33,137 bases of DNA. It comes from an uncultured Lysobacterales bacterium. Its GTDB lineage: Bacteria > Pseudomonadota > Gammaproteobacteria > Xanthomonadales > SZUA-36. The notes under the pieces were generated by a model, which was not told the DNA's origin, did no database searches, and saw only the letters and a program-made list of their open reading frames with translations. The position numbers and the translations under genes are program-made. Shown here piece by piece: positions 1 to 9,578 of the stretch (positions are counted from its first letter, which is position 1; every line of letters begins with the position of its first letter). Location: positions 1 through 33,137 of the forward strand of contig CALBDB010000178.1 of the NCBI GenBank assembly GCA_937927755.1. The letters are read 5' to 3'.

Positions 1-1286
1 TTGAGCACGATGGAAACCTCACCCTTCCAGCACTCGAGAACAGGCATGCCGCCAATCGGGCCGTCGGGATCGGTCAACGCCGAGGGATTAACGATGTCAT
101 TTGCGCCGATGATGACCGAAACATCAACATCCGGGAAATCATCGTTGATCTCGTCCATCTCGAAGACGATATCGTAAGGCACCTTGGCCTCAGCCAGCAG
201 TACGTTCATATGGCCAGGCATACGTCCGGCAACCGGGTGAATACCGAAACGCACGTTGACACCCTTTTCACGCAGTGCCTTGGTGATTTCATGCACAATA
301 TGCTGGGCCTGCGCTACCGCCATGCCGTAACCAGGGATAATCATCACTTCCTTGGCATTGGCAAGCAGTTCTGCCGTCTCTTCAGCCTCGATCGGAACAA
401 CCTCTCCCTGGTCCTCGCCGGAACCGGCGGCAGGTGAACCGCCACCTGTGCCAAAACCACCGGCTATCACGGCCAGGAACTTGCGGTTCATCGCCCGGCA
501 CATGATGTAACTGAGGATGGCGCCCGAGGAGCCAACCAATGCACCGGTTACGATTAACAGGTCGTTACCGAGCATGAAGCCCGTGGCCGACGCCGCCCAA
601 CCGGAATAGCTGTTGAGCATGGAGACCACGACCGGCATGTCGGCGCCACCGATGGCCATGACCATGTGGATACCGAACAGCAGTGATACGGCCGTCATGA
701 TGATCAACGGCAAGGTGCCGCCGCCGGCTGCTGATTCAACCACGAAAGCGTAACCGTAGTAGACCACAACAAGCAGCAGGATCAGGTTCAGCCAATGACG
801 TGCCGGCAGCATCAGCGGGTTACCGCTCATCTTGCCGGACAGCTTGCCAAAGGCGATTACGGAGCCGGAGAAGGTCACTGCACCGATCAGGATACCGAGA
901 TACGTTTCGATATCGTGGATGGTCAGTGCTGTACCCGAAAAATGTTCCAGGCGTCCCGGGTCCATAAAGTTGGCAAAACCAACCGCGACCGCAGCCAGGC
1001 CAACCAGGCTGTGCAGGATAGCCACCAGTTCCGGCATCTGGGTCATCTGCACACGGCGTGCTGCGATGAGACCGATGGTGCCGCCAATCAGCAGCGCGAT
1101 GATCAGTTCAACGTATGCCTGTTCGACGATACCCCAGATGGTGGCCGCCAGTGCGATCGCCATACCGATGATGCCGTACCAGTTACCCCTGCGGGCGGTT
1201 TCCTGGTTTGAAAGCCCACCGAGGGCGAGGATAAAGAGGATGGTCGCGATGATGTACGAGACCGCTAATATTCCATTGTATTCCAT
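1..1286 (-). CDS. pntB: NAD(P) transhydrogenase subunit beta PntB (3' end cut by window)
   Basis: Membrane subunit of the proton-translocating transhydrogenase, which couples hydride transfer from NADH to NADP+ to inward proton flow and supplies NADPH. The visible 428 codons begin [19 protein letters not shown] and continue through a chain of hydrophobic helices, including the typical stretch around [24 protein letters not shown]. The family is about 460 residues, so only some 35 residues of the NADP-binding C-terminus lie beyond the left edge. The ATG at 1286 is supported by a GAGGAG ribosome-binding site that overlaps the pntA stop codon, 10 bases upstream; the two subunits are therefore co-transcribed and probably translationally coupled. 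No frameshift is seen. Identification is confident; the truncation is a window effect. Confidence 0.96.
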   Translation of the reverse strand, partial: MEYNGILAVSYIIATILFILALGGLSNQETARRGNWYGIIGMAIALAATIWGIVEQAYVELIIALLIGGTIGLIAARRVQMTQMPELVAILHSLVGLAAVAVGFANFMDPGRLEHFSGTALTIHDIETYLGILIGAVTFSGSVIAFGKLSGKMSGNPLMLPARHWLNLILLLVVVYYGYAFVVESAAGGGTLPLIIMTAVSLLFGIHMVMAIGGADMPVVVSMLNSYSGWAASATGFMLGNDLLIVTGALVGSSGAILSYIMCRAMNRKFLAVIAGGFGTGGGSPAAGSGEDQGEVVPIEAEETAELLANAKEVMIIPGYGMAVAQAQHIVHEITKALREKGVNVRFGIHPVAGRMPGHMNVLLAEAKVPYDIVFEMDEINDDFPDVDVSVIIGANDIVNPSALTDPDGPIGGMPVLECWKGEVSIVL

Positions 1287-1296
1287 GACAGTCTCC

Positions 1297-2835
1297 TCAC
1301 TTCCTGAACATTTCAAGCATGCGACGCGTCACCGCGAAGCCGCCGAAGATGTTCACCGCTGTAATACCCACGGTAACTACCGCGATCCACTTGATCAGGG
1401 GTGTTCCCGAACTGATCTGCGTTAGCGCACCGATCACGATGATGCTCGAAATCGCGTTGGTCACGCTCATCAGCGGCGTATGTAATGCCGCGGTGACATT
1501 CCAGATCACCATGTAGCCCACAAAGCAGGCCAGCACGAACACGGTAAAGTGCGCCATGAAGTCCTGCGGTGCGACTGCACCCATGCCGAGCAATGCAAGA
1601 CCGGCAATGACCATACCAATGATCGGGCCTGCAACGGATTTCTTCTTCTCTTCCTTAACCGCCGCGACAGGAGCCGGTGCCGGCTCGGCCTTGGCAGGCG
1701 CGGCGGAAAGTGTGGGCGCTGGTGGTGGCCAGGTGGTTTCACCATCCTTGCACACGGTTGCACCGCGGAACACTTCGTCCTCCATGTCAACATTGATCTG
1801 GCCGTCCTTTTCAGGGGTCAGGTCGGTCAACAGGTGACGCAGGTTGGTGGCGTACAACTGGCTGGACTGTGCGGCCAACCGGCTGGGCATATCGGTATAT
1901 CCAATCAGGGTCACACCGTGGTGGATAACGACCTCGCCAGGCTCGGTTAACTCACAGTTACCGCCCTGCTCGGCCGCCAGGTCAACGATGACGCTGCCGT
2001 CTTTCATGGATTCGACCATCTCGGCCGTCCATAGCTTCGGCGCCGGCCGTCCCGGAATCAGGGCAGTCGTAATCACGATATCCACGTCCTTTGCCTGTTC
2101 GGCAAACAAGGCCATCTCGGCCGCGATGAACTCATCGCTCATGACCTTCGCGTAGCCGCCTTCACCTGAACCATCTTCATCTTCAAAGTCCAGCATCAGG
2201 AACTCGGCGTCCATACTTTCGATCTGTTCCTTCACTTCAGGACGTGTATCAAAAGAACGAACGATCGCGCCCATGCTCTTGGCTGCGCCAATGGCTGCCA
2301 ATCCTGCAACACCGGCGCCGATAACCAGCACCTTGGCCGGCATGACCTTGCCGGCGGCGGTGATCTGGCCGGTGAAGAAACGCCCGAAATGCTGCGCGGC
2401 TTCAACGACGGCGCGGTAACCTGCGATGTTCGCCATTGAACTCAACGCGTCAACTTTTTGCGCGCGTGAAATACGCGGCACGCTGTCCATCGCCATGGCG
2501 GTCACGCCGCGTTCGGTCAGCTTCTGCAGTAGTTCGGGGTTCTGTGCAGGCCACAGGAAACTGATCAGCGTCTGTCCGGACTTCAGCCGATCTGCCTCAT
2601 CATCTTCCGGTCCACGTACTTTCAGGATGATATCGGAATTGCTCCAGATTCCATCCAGCGTATCAATAGAACAGCCAGCTGCCTCGTAACTCGCGTCAGA
2701 AAAATTGGCAGCGACACCCGCATTGGACTCGACTGCAACATCAAAGCCCAGTTTGATTAACTGGGAGGCCACGTCGGGGGTTGTGGCTACGCGCTTTTCA
2801 CCCGCATATATCTCCCTCGGTACACCGATTCTCAT
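1297..2835 (-). CDS. pntA: NAD(P) transhydrogenase subunit alpha PntA
   Basis: NAD(H)-binding subunit of the proton-pumping transhydrogenase. The protein has 512 residues, matching the E. coli-type fused alpha subunit (about 510) rather than the split PntAA/PntAB form. The N-terminal half is the alanine dehydrogenase/PNT domain, starting [17 protein letters not shown], with the [20 protein letters not shown] region at 124-143 and a Rossmann dinucleotide motif GAGVAG at 173-178. An Ala/Pro-rich linker (about 372-400) leads into about four transmembrane helices at the C-terminus. The ATG at 2835 gives the canonical N-terminus. It is the first gene of pntAB; a candidate promoter lies upstream at 2957-2997. 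Confidence 0.97.
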   Translation of the reverse strand: MRIGVPREIYAGEKRVATTPDVASQLIKLGFDVAVESNAGVAANFSDASYEAAGCSIDTLDGIWSNSDIILKVRGPEDDEADRLKSGQTLISFLWPAQNPELLQKLTERGVTAMAMDSVPRISRAQKVDALSSMANIAGYRAVVEAAQHFGRFFTGQITAAGKVMPAKVLVIGAGVAGLAAIGAAKSMGAIVRSFDTRPEVKEQIESMDAEFLMLDFEDEDGSGEGGYAKVMSDEFIAAEMALFAEQAKDVDIVITTALIPGRPAPKLWTAEMVESMKDGSVIVDLAAEQGGNCELTEPGEVVIHHGVTLIGYTDMPSRLAAQSSQLYATNLRHLLTDLTPEKDGQINVDMEDEVFRGATVCKDGETTWPPPAPTLSAAPAKAEPAPAPVAAVKEEKKKSVAGPIIGMVIAGLALLGMGAVAPQDFMAHFTVFVLACFVGYMVIWNVTAALHTPLMSVTNAISSIIVIGALTQISSGTPLIKWIAVVTVGITAVNIFGGFAVTRRMLEMFRK

Positions 2836-2956
2836 AAAAACTCTCCGGTTGATTTGCCGTTTAAAGCTTGGGTAATTTCGATTTAATGGTCTCTTTTTTG
2901 AGTATTTACCAGGTATTTTATTACGGCTGTCCTGGCGACCACGCCGATTCGACGTG

Positions 2957-2997
2957 AGTATACCCAGAATTGACTTCTGAATGACGATCTAGGTCAA
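2957..2997 (-). promoter_or_regulatory. Candidate pntAB promoter with FNR-like box
   Basis: On the minus strand a good -10 hexamer, TATACT, lies at 2962-2957 with no recognisable -35. A dyad TTGAC-CTAG-ATCGT occupies 2997-2984. It matches 7 of the 10 specified bases of the FNR/Anr consensus TTGAT-N4-ATCAA. Its centre falls about 41 bases upstream of the start expected from the -10, the position used by class II FNR activation. The sequence and spacing are seen directly; regulation by an FNR-family protein is inference from a degenerate site. Confidence 0.3.
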
Positions 2998-3052
2998 TTA
3001 AACCTCAATGATTACCCGACAAACGGACAGATTTTTGTCGAGTGCTGGAAGA

Positions 3053-3277
3053 CTATTCCTCGGGCAGTTCGGTGCGCAATCCAAGTGCGTGGATTTCGTT
3101 GCCCATCAGTTCACCCAGGGTGGCATACACCATCCGGTGTCTTGCCAGTGTGGTCTTGCCTTCGAACGAGGCACAGCGGACCACGGCTTCAAAATGGACA
3201 CCGTCTTCACCGCTGACGGTTACCTCGGCGTTGGGCAGACCTTCACGTATCATTTGCTCTATTGTCGCGCTATCCAT
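3053..3277 (-). CDS. ibaG: BolA/IbaG-family iron metabolism protein
   Basis: Small BolA-fold protein of 74 residues. BolA-family proteins pair with monothiol glutaredoxins and bind iron-sulfur clusters or act in acid and envelope stress. The sequence shows the family core: an N-terminal helix (IEQMIREGLPNAEVTV), the strand region with HFEAVVRCASFEGKTTLARHRMVY, and the helix ATLGELMGNEIHALGLRT. The acidic, short IbaG (YrbA) form fits better than the longer BolA. In E. coli ibaG lies between the mla operon and murA, near yrbG; here yrbG is the divergent neighbour, which supports the assignment although the mla genes are absent. It lies downstream of no same-strand gene in the window and probably has its own promoter in 3278-3505. 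Confidence 0.85.
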   Translation of the reverse strand: MDSATIEQMIREGLPNAEVTVSGEDGVHFEAVVRCASFEGKTTLARHRMVYATLGELMGNEIHALGLRTELPEE

Positions 3278-3400
3278 ACACTATCTTCCTTCGAAACCGG
3301 GCGATGCTCCTTCATGGCGGATCGACGCACCGGAGAACACCTGAATATATTGAACCGCGTGACCGGGGGAGGACAAACGGAATGACCTTTCAGAAGCGGC

Positions 3401-3406
3401 TATAAT
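3401..3406 (+). promoter_or_regulatory. Perfect -10 hexamer ahead of yrbG
   Basis: The 228-base divergent space between ibaG and yrbG (3278-3505) holds a perfect TATAAT at 3401-3406 reading toward yrbG. No convincing -35 lies 16-18 bases upstream. It would give an untranslated leader of roughly 90 bases. I see no other structure in this space. The call rests on the hexamer alone. Confidence 0.3.
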
Positions 3407-3505
3407 AATGGATTCTATTGTCATAAAAAACTCCCCATTGATGCAGACTGACTTAAAGGCATTTGCACTCCGCCGTTTAGACACCCAGCAGGACCACAGC
3501 ACCGT

Positions 3506-4495
3506 ATGCTGACGGCCATCATCCAACTGGTTGCCGGTTTCCTGCTGTTGGTCTGGGGTGCTGACCGTCTGGTTGCCGGCGCATCTGCAACTGCACGCAA
3601 CCTGGGCGTATCGCCGCTCGTTATCGGTTTGACCATCATTGGGTTTGGCACATCGGCACCTGAACTGGTTGTATCCGCCGTCGCCACGCTCAAGGGCAAC
3701 GCGGGGCTGGCCGTCGGCAACGCCATAGGCTCGAACATTGCAAACATGGGACTTGTGCTTGGCATAACGGCCCTGATCTACCCCTTGCGGCTGGAATCCA
3801 CTGCGCTTAAACGCGAATACCCGATGTTGCTGCTGGTCATGTTGATCTGCTTCCTGATGGCACTTGATGGCAGTTACAGCCATCCGGAAGGCTGGGCCCT
3901 GTTACTAAGCCTTGTGCTGGTCATTATCTGGATCATCCGGCTCGGTTTACGGCGACCGCTTTCAGACCCCCTGGCGGAGGAGTTTGACGCCGAGATACCC
4001 AAGGGCGTGCCGACCAAAATTGCCCTGTTCTGGCTGGCGGTCGGGCTCGTAGTACTGCCTGTCAGTTCAACATTCCTGGTCGATGGCGCAGTGACCATCG
4101 CCCGGTTCCTGGGTGTGACGGATACAGTTGTCGGCCTGACCATTGTTGCTTTGGGCACCAGCCTGCCAGAACTCGCCACGGCAATCACCGCCGCCCTGCA
4201 CAAGGAAGACGACCTCGCCATCGGAAATATCATCGGCTCCAATATTTTTAACCTGCTGGGTGTGTTGGGTGTCGCCGCCACCATCCAGCCGGTCAGCCTT
4301 TTACCCATTTTCCTCGCACGTGATTTTCCTGCGATGTTCCTGATAACCGGCGCACTGTACCTGATGGCCTCGGATTTTCGCGGGCCGGGCCGCATCGGCA
4401 GAAGATCGGGAAGCGTTTTGTTGATGATGTTTATCGGTTACTCGGTGCTGGTCTGGATGAGTTCCGGTCACGTAAAGGAACTGTTGCTTGGCTGA
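3506..4495 (+). CDS. yrbG: Calcium/sodium antiporter, YrbG family
   Basis: Inner-membrane cation exchanger of the CaCA superfamily, 329 residues with about ten hydrophobic helices. Both alpha-repeats are clear. The first has GFGTSAPEL at 46-54 followed by AVGNAIGSNIANMGLVLG; the second has ALGTSLPEL near 220 followed by AIGNIIGSNIFNLLGVLG. The acidic residue in each GTSxPEL motif is the ion ligand in this family. It precedes kdsD as in E. coli, where the gene is yrbG. The start at 3506 gives a hydrophobic N-terminus (MLTAIIQLVAGFLLLVWGADRLV) matching the family. A weak AGGA lies about 12-15 bases upstream. The exact ion specificity cannot be read from sequence. Confidence 0.92.
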   Translation: MLTAIIQLVAGFLLLVWGADRLVAGASATARNLGVSPLVIGLTIIGFGTSAPELVVSAVATLKGNAGLAVGNAIGSNIANMGLVLGITALIYPLRLESTALKREYPMLLLVMLICFLMALDGSYSHPEGWALLLSLVLVIIWIIRLGLRRPLSDPLAEEFDAEIPKGVPTKIALFWLAVGLVVLPVSSTFLVDGAVTIARFLGVTDTVVGLTIVALGTSLPELATAITAALHKEDDLAIGNIIGSNIFNLLGVLGVAATIQPVSLLPIFLARDFPAMFLITGALYLMASDFRGPGRIGRRSGSVLLMMFIGYSVLVWMSSGHVKELLLG

Positions 4496-4574
4496 CACCC
4501 CGACCTGGCACACAACATCCTTCCAGCAAACGGCTCTCTATATTCGATTGCATCCAATCAATTCGGGTTAGAAT

Positions 4575-5552
4575 ATGCGCATGGATAGCCAAGCCCTGAA
4601 AAAACTGGCCCGGGCCGTCATAAGTACGGAAGCCGCTGCCGTGGCTGCCCTGCATGACCGTATAGATGACGAGTTTGTAGAAGCATGCAAGATCATACTT
4701 GAGTGCCTGGGCAGGGTCGTCATCCTGGGGGTGGGTAAGTCCGGGCATATCGCCAGCAAGATTGCCGCCACACTGGCGAGCACCGGCACGCCTGCTTTTT
4801 TTGTTCATCCGACGGAAGCCTCGCATGGCGACCTGGGAATGATCACGGCCAATGACGTGGTGGTCGTATTATCCAACTCGGGCGAAGCGGACGAGGTCAG
4901 ACTAATTCTGCCGTTGCTTAAACGGTTGGGTGTCAGGATTATCGCCATGACCGGAAAACCTTCCTCAACGCTGGGCAGCCATGCAGATGTTCACATCAAT
5001 GTGGCTGTCGACGCGGAAGCCTGCCCATTGGGACTGGCGCCCACATCCAGTACAACTGCCTCCCTGGTAATGGGTGATGCACTGGCGATTTCATTATTGG
5101 AAACCCGGGGGTTTACGGCGGAGGATTTTGCCCGCTCACATCCTGCCGGCCAGCTTGGCAAACGGCTGTTGCTGCATATCCAGGACATCATGCATACCGG
5201 TGAAGAAATGCCGGTTATTTCAAAACAGGCCAGTTTGTCGGAAGCCATAATGGAGATGACCAAGAAACGGCTGGGCATGGTCGCGATCACCGATGACGAC
5301 CTGCTCGTCCAGGGTGTTTTCACCGATGGTGATCTCCGGCGCACAATGGAGTCAGCGCTTGACCCGCACACGACAGCGATTGGCGATATCATGACTAAAA
5401 ACGGCAAAACCATCCAGCCACAAGCGCTGGCAGCGGAAGCGGCTAAAATGCTGCAACAATACAAAATACAGGGGTTGCTGGTCGTCGATGATGAGCATCG
5501 CTTGCAGGGCGTTTTGAATTTCAATGACCTGCTGCAGGCAGGCGTAATCTGA
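4575..5552 (+). CDS. kdsD: Arabinose-5-phosphate isomerase KdsD
   Basis: Converts ribulose 5-phosphate to arabinose 5-phosphate, the first committed step toward Kdo for the LPS inner core. The 325-residue protein has an N-terminal SIS sugar isomerase domain (GVGKSGH at 52-58, HGDLGM at 84-89, then the CPLGLAPTSSTTASLVMGDALA segment) and a C-terminal pair of CBS domains from about 205. Length and domain order match KdsD (about 328). Two ATG codons are possible, 4575 and 4581; neither has a clear Shine-Dalgarno sequence, and a -10-like TAGAAT lies at 4569-4574, immediately upstream. It is followed 9 bases later by kdsC. Confidence 0.95.
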   Translation: MRMDSQALKKLARAVISTEAAAVAALHDRIDDEFVEACKIILECLGRVVILGVGKSGHIASKIAATLASTGTPAFFVHPTEASHGDLGMITANDVVVVLSNSGEADEVRLILPLLKRLGVRIIAMTGKPSSTLGSHADVHINVAVDAEACPLGLAPTSSTTASLVMGDALAISLLETRGFTAEDFARSHPAGQLGKRLLLHIQDIMHTGEEMPVISKQASLSEAIMEMTKKRLGMVAITDDDLLVQGVFTDGDLRRTMESALDPHTTAIGDIMTKNGKTIQPQALAAEAAKMLQQYKIQGLLVVDDEHRLQGVLNFNDLLQAGVI

Positions 5553-5561
5553 GGGGCCGCC

Positions 5562-6092
5562 ATGGATGCTGCGCTAAAGGAACGTGCCTCCAATATACGT
5601 ATGCTGGTGCTGGATGTTGATGGCGTCCTGACCGACGGAAAGCTGTATTTTGATCACGCCGGTAACGAAATGAAGGCGTTCAACACCCGCGATGGTCTCG
5701 GAATGAAGGCTTTGCAGCGTTGTGGTATCGAAGTTGCCGTGATTACCGGCAGGAAATCCGAAGCCGTTGCGCACCGTATGTCCCGCCTGGGTATCAAACA
5801 TGTTTACCAGGATCGCGAGGACAAACTGAACGCATTTTTGCATTTGCTGGACGCCACCGGTCTTGACGCCCACCAGGTCTGTTTCGCAGGTGATGACTGG
5901 ATCGACCTTCCCGTGCTGATGAGGGTCGGGCTGGCGGTCTCGGTTGCGGACGCCGAGGACCGTGTAAGAGACCATGCCCACTGGATCACTGACCGTAATG
6001 GCGGTGATGGCGCCGTCAGGGAAATTTGTAACCTTATCCTCGCTGCACAGGGCAAGGACCAATTCATCCTGGATGAAATTCTGGCATCATGA
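5562..6092 (+). CDS. kdsC: 3-deoxy-D-manno-octulosonate 8-phosphate phosphatase KdsC
   Basis: Removes phosphate from Kdo 8-phosphate to give Kdo. HAD-superfamily C0-type enzyme of 176 residues, slightly shorter than E. coli KdsC (188). The catalytic DVDGVLTDG motif has its nucleophile and acid/base aspartates at 18 and 20. TGRKSEAVAHR and GDDWIDLPVL supply the later HAD motifs; the usual GDDLIDLPVM is recognisable. The start is supported by GAGGGG just upstream, 9 bases after the kdsD stop. Its TGA overlaps the lptC ATG by four bases (ATGA), so translation of the two is probably coupled. Confidence 0.95.
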   Translation: MDAALKERASNIRMLVLDVDGVLTDGKLYFDHAGNEMKAFNTRDGLGMKALQRCGIEVAVITGRKSEAVAHRMSRLGIKHVYQDREDKLNAFLHLLDATGLDAHQVCFAGDDWIDLPVLMRVGLAVSVADAEDRVRDHAHWITDRNGGDGAVREICNLILAAQGKDQFILDEILAS

Positions 6093-6652
6093 TTACCCGA
6101 AAAACCCGACGCGGAATTGTTGTCCTGGTGATACTCACCGCCGTTAGCTTCTGGCTCAGCCGCAAACAGGATATTTATATTACGGAACCCGTTAGCGGCC
6201 TGGATCCAAAATTGAATTACGTGCTGCGCGATTTTGAATTACAGTTCTACGATGAAAATGGACAGCCGACCATGAACTTGCAGGCACCGGTTTTGAGAAA
6301 TGACCCGAAATTGCAGTTGGGCACCATTGAGCAACCGGTCATAAAGTTGAACAGGTCCGGTATGGTATGGAGGCTGGGATCGGAATCTGCCACAGTCACT
6401 GCCGACAAGGAACACGTCAACTTGCTGGGGCTGGTTCACGTGCAAAGAGTCGATCCGGCAACCGGAAACCGGGTTGAACTCAACACCCGGCAGGTACACA
6501 TTGAAGTCACAACGCAGATTGCCAGCACCGATCAGCCTGTCAGTATTTTTGACGGTTACAACCAGGTTGATGCCATTGGCTTTGAACTGGATATGAAAAC
6601 AGACCAATTTAAATTAAAACAACAGGTTAAAGCATATTATGCAATCAATTAA
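6089..6652 (+). CDS. lptC: LPS export protein LptC
   Basis: Bitopic inner-membrane protein of the Lpt bridge. It takes LPS from the LptB2FG transporter and passes it to LptA. The 187-residue protein has one N-terminal transmembrane helix (about residues 9-24, GIVVLVILTAVSFWLS), then a periplasmic beta-jellyroll region that includes the family-typical YVLRDFELQFYDENGQPTM. Length matches LptC (about 190). The ATG overlaps the kdsC stop by four bases, and the 3' end overlaps lptA by 14 bases, as expected in this conserved operon. Confidence 0.93.
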   Translation: MITRKTRRGIVVLVILTAVSFWLSRKQDIYITEPVSGLDPKLNYVLRDFELQFYDENGQPTMNLQAPVLRNDPKLQLGTIEQPVIKLNRSGMVWRLGSESATVTADKEHVNLLGLVHVQRVDPATGNRVELNTRQVHIEVTTQIASTDQPVSIFDGYNQVDAIGFELDMKTDQFKLKQQVKAYYAIN

Positions 6653-7241
6653 CCGGCCATACGCCAACCGGGCAAGCGTCACTTTATGCGCATGTCTGCT
6701 GCTTCTGAGTTCACCTTTATTGGCTCTGGAGTCCGACCGGCAGCAGCCCCTCGAAGTCAATGCCAATTCTACTGACGGTACGCTGGGTGATGGTGTCACA
6801 ACCTTGCGTGGAAATGTTGAAATCCACCAGGGCAGCTTGCACATCACCGCGGACGAAGCCGAAGTCAACAAGATAGACGGGCGTGTCAGCTCCGTGACTT
6901 TTCGCGGCCAGCCGGCATTTCTTGAGCAGGAAATTGAAGAGCAGGGCCTGGTACAGGCCACTGCAAATACGATTGACTACCAGGTCGCCAGTGGACTGGT
7001 AACGCTTGAAGGCAATGCCGATGTCAAACACCCGCAATACCAGATCAGCGGTGAATTGCTGACCTATGACCTCAACCTCCAGCATTTCGAGGGTAGCAGC
7101 GATAAAAATGGAAACGGAAGAATCCATATCCTGCTCGACCCGGAAGTCATTAACGACAGCACCAAAATAAAGAACGGAAAAAACGGAAAAAAAGAAAAAG
7201 ACGGGGATGATGTGGACAAACCCGGCGAGGGCGGTAACTGA
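6639..7241 (+). CDS. lptA: LPS transport periplasmic protein LptA
   Basis: Periplasmic protein whose oligomers form the filament carrying LPS from LptC to LptD. It has 200 residues. A signal peptide ends near [13 protein letters not shown], followed by the OstA-type repeats ([21 protein letters not shown], then [11 protein letters not shown]-like and [11 protein letters not shown] segments). The last 25 residues form a Lys/Asp/Gly-rich tail ([22 protein letters not shown]), encoded by an A-rich stretch; such charged tails occur in LptA. The stop overlaps no gene, but lptB starts one base later, so the two are tightly coupled. Confidence 0.93.
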   Translation: MQSINRPYANRASVTLCACLLLLSSPLLALESDRQQPLEVNANSTDGTLGDGVTTLRGNVEIHQGSLHITADEAEVNKIDGRVSSVTFRGQPAFLEQEIEEQGLVQATANTIDYQVASGLVTLEGNADVKHPQYQISGELLTYDLNLQHFEGSSDKNGNGRIHILLDPEVINDSTKIKNGKNGKKEKDGDDVDKPGEGGN

Positions 7242-7242
7242 T

Positions 7243-7962
7243 ATGCTGAAAGCAAGCAACTTGCACAAAGCCTACCGCAAAAAAGAAGTCGTTCGTGGTG
7301 TGAACATCGAGGTTGAACCAGGCCAGGTGGTGGGTTTGCTCGGCCCTAACGGCGCCGGAAAAACAACATGTTTTTACATGATCGTTGGCCTGATTCCGAC
7401 CGACAAGGGCAACATAACGGTCGATGACGTGGATATCACCCACAAACCGGTAAATGTCCGCTCCGGCCTCGGGGTGGGATACCTGCCGCAGGAAGCATCC
7501 GTGTTCCGGAAGCTTTCTGTTCGCGACAATATACTCGCGATCCTGGAACTGCGCCGCGACCTGGACGTAGACGGCCGCAATGAAATTTTACAGACACTGA
7601 TGGAGGAACTCGGTGTAGCGCACCTGGCCGAGCAGATGGGTCAGGTTCTGTCGGGCGGTGAACGGCGCCGCGTCGAAATCGCACGCGCATTGGCAGCCAG
7701 GCCGCGGTTTATCCTGCTGGATGAGCCCTTTGCAGGGGTTGATCCGATTTCTGTCCGGGAAATCCAGGAAATTATCAAGCACCTGACGGACCAGGATATC
7801 GGTGTCCTGATTACCGACCACAATGTCCGTGAAATGCTGGGTATCTGTCACCACGCCTATATCATGAACGAAGGCCGGGTGCTGGCCGAAGGCAACGCGG
7901 AAACAATCCTGGCCAACGAAGAGGTTCGGCAGGTTTATCTCGGTAACGAATTCCGCCTCTGA
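7243..7962 (+). CDS. lptB: LPS export ATP-binding protein LptB
   Basis: Cytoplasmic ATPase of the LptB2FG transporter. The 239-residue ABC protein has Walker A GPNGAGKT at 34-41, Q-loop LPQEAS near 81, signature LSGGERRR at 136-143 and Walker [11 protein letters not shown] at 156-165, followed by the switch histidine in ITDHNVRE. The in-frame ATG at 7207 would add 12 residues inside lptA; the ATG at 7243, one base after the lptA stop, gives the family N-terminus ([17 protein letters not shown]) and expected length, so I chose it. Its membrane partners LptF and LptG are encoded 13 kb downstream at 20806-22951. Confidence 0.95.
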   Translation: MLKASNLHKAYRKKEVVRGVNIEVEPGQVVGLLGPNGAGKTTCFYMIVGLIPTDKGNITVDDVDITHKPVNVRSGLGVGYLPQEASVFRKLSVRDNILAILELRRDLDVDGRNEILQTLMEELGVAHLAEQMGQVLSGGERRRVEIARALAARPRFILLDEPFAGVDPISVREIQEIIKHLTDQDIGVLITDHNVREMLGICHHAYIMNEGRVLAEGNAETILANEEVRQVYLGNEFRL

Positions 7963-7988
7963 CACCCAGGATTCTGCAAGCGCTCCCC

Positions 7989-9452
7989 ATGGTAAACCCG
8001 TCATTACAACTCAGGCTCACACAGAAACTCGCACTGGCGCCACAGTTGCAACAGGCCATTCGCCTGTTACAGCTAAACCGGATTGAGCTGCGCGACTATA
8101 TTCAGGAAGTGGTTGAAGCCAACCCACTGCTCGATCACGAAGAGAATGCTCAACAGCCCGACAGTACTCGTGAAGAGGTTTCACTCGAATCCGGCATGGC
8201 CGAGGCCCGGAAATCGGAAGATCAGCAAGATTACGCAACCGACGAGTACGCGTCCGACCAATGGCAGGCAGAACCGGGTTCCGAGCCCTGGATGGACAGT
8301 GGCGGCTGGTCCGATGACTTTCCGGACCGCCAGATTGCCGATACCAGCCAGGCCTCTCTGCGCGAGCATTTATTGTCCCAGGTCCGCATTGCACACTTCA
8401 GTGAACTCGATACAGCCATAGCAACGGCCATTGTCTATGCGCTGGATGATGATGGCTTCCTGCAAGACGGTATCCAGGAAATCCGTCAGAGCCTGTTGCC
8501 GGAAATCCGGGTCGAGGACGACGAGATCCTTGCAGTCCTGCACCGGGTGCAAAGACTCGAGCCCGTCGGTGTCGCCAGCCGCGACCCCGGTGAGTGCATC
8601 TGGATTCAGCTGAAGGCGCAACCCGCTGGAACGGCCGGTGTTGATCTGGCGCTTCGCCTCGCGCGTGACCACCTTCAACTCGTCGCAGCCAACGCGTACG
8701 AGGATATGCGCCGTGCAACCGGGGCAACACCCGAGGCTCTGAAGCAGGCCCTGGAACTGATCCGGGGTCTCGAACCCCGCCCGGGGGCACGTTACGACAA
8801 TCGTCACTACGAATACCTCGTGCCCGATGTCTACGTACGACTGGATGGCGATAAATGGATTACTACGCTGAGCCCGGAAAGCAACCCCAGTTTGCGGCTG
8901 AATAAGTACTACATCAACTTACTGCGAAAGTCCGGTGGCAAGGATGCAGACTACTTGCGGGGACGGCTACAGGAAGCGCGTTGGCTGTTGTCCAGCCTTG
9001 AGTTACGTAACCGAACCCTGTTGAAGGTATCACAATGTATCGTGGACACACAGCAGGGATTCCTCGAGGATGGCGAAATTGCCATGAAACCCCTGATTCT
9101 GAAAGATGTAGCCGAGCAGGTCGGTGTTCACGAATCAACCGTATCGAGGGCAACCACGCGAAAATACATGCTCACACCACGGGGTATTTTTGAACTGAAA
9201 TATTTTTTTTCCAGCCACGTGCGTACAACCTCCGGCGGCATTGTCAGTGCCACGGCCACCAAGGCCCGTATCCAGATACTTATAGAAAACGAACCAAACG
9301 GCCAGCCGCTGAGTGACCAGGAGATTTCTCAACTGCTACGCGAAACCGGAATTTGCGCAGCCCGCCGCACGGTTGCAAAATACCGTGAATCACTGGGGCT
9401 AGGCTCATCCAGCGAACGCCGCCGCACTTATCGACGAACGATTGAGTTCTGA
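7989..9452 (+). CDS. rpoN: RNA polymerase sigma-54 factor RpoN
   Basis: Alternative sigma factor that recognises -24/-12 promoters and needs AAA+ activators. The 487-residue protein has glutamine/leucine-rich region I at the start (SLQLRLTQKLALAPQLQQAIRL), an acidic region II (about 50-110), the core-binding region, a helix-turn-helix with VGVHESTVSRATTRKYM, and the invariant RpoN box ARRTVAKYRE at 458-467. Length matches E. coli (477). It follows lptB by 26 bases and precedes hpf, the standard order. I found no -24/-12 promoter in the spacers I checked. Confidence 0.97.
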   Translation: MVNPSLQLRLTQKLALAPQLQQAIRLLQLNRIELRDYIQEVVEANPLLDHEENAQQPDSTREEVSLESGMAEARKSEDQQDYATDEYASDQWQAEPGSEPWMDSGGWSDDFPDRQIADTSQASLREHLLSQVRIAHFSELDTAIATAIVYALDDDGFLQDGIQEIRQSLLPEIRVEDDEILAVLHRVQRLEPVGVASRDPGECIWIQLKAQPAGTAGVDLALRLARDHLQLVAANAYEDMRRATGATPEALKQALELIRGLEPRPGARYDNRHYEYLVPDVYVRLDGDKWITTLSPESNPSLRLNKYYINLLRKSGGKDADYLRGRLQEARWLLSSLELRNRTLLKVSQCIVDTQQGFLEDGEIAMKPLILKDVAEQVGVHESTVSRATTRKYMLTPRGIFELKYFFSSHVRTTSGGIVSATATKARIQILIENEPNGQPLSDQEISQLLRETGICAARRTVAKYRESLGLGSSSERRRTYRRTIEF

Positions 9453-9578
9453 TCCGGAATCGATAGAAAATTCTCGATCTGATGTATAAACTGTAAGTAT
9501 GAGCGGCGCATATTCAGCACCAGTTAGCCAACGGAAACAATACGCCGCAAACCCCGGAACACCTGAACCAAGGTCTGC

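Noticed and set aside
832-1425. Plus-strand open frame of 197 codons over pntB/pntA
   Set aside because: It lies antisense to clearly recognised PntB and PntA coding sequence, spans their junction and has no recognisable domain.
3281-3883. Minus-strand open frame of 200 codons
   Set aside because: Most of it is antisense to the conserved YrbG exchanger, and its product is low-complexity and polar without family resemblance.
4548-4581. Leaderless promoter for kdsD (TTGCAT and TAGAAT)
   Set aside because: The -35/-10 spacing is only 15 bases and the gene is probably served by upstream transcription; the fit with a start at 4581 is suggestive but not enough to call.
4991-5593. Minus-strand open frame of 200 codons over kdsD
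   Set aside because: It mirrors the CBS region of KdsD in the opposite strand; Ser/Ala-rich composition is typical of an antisense shadow.
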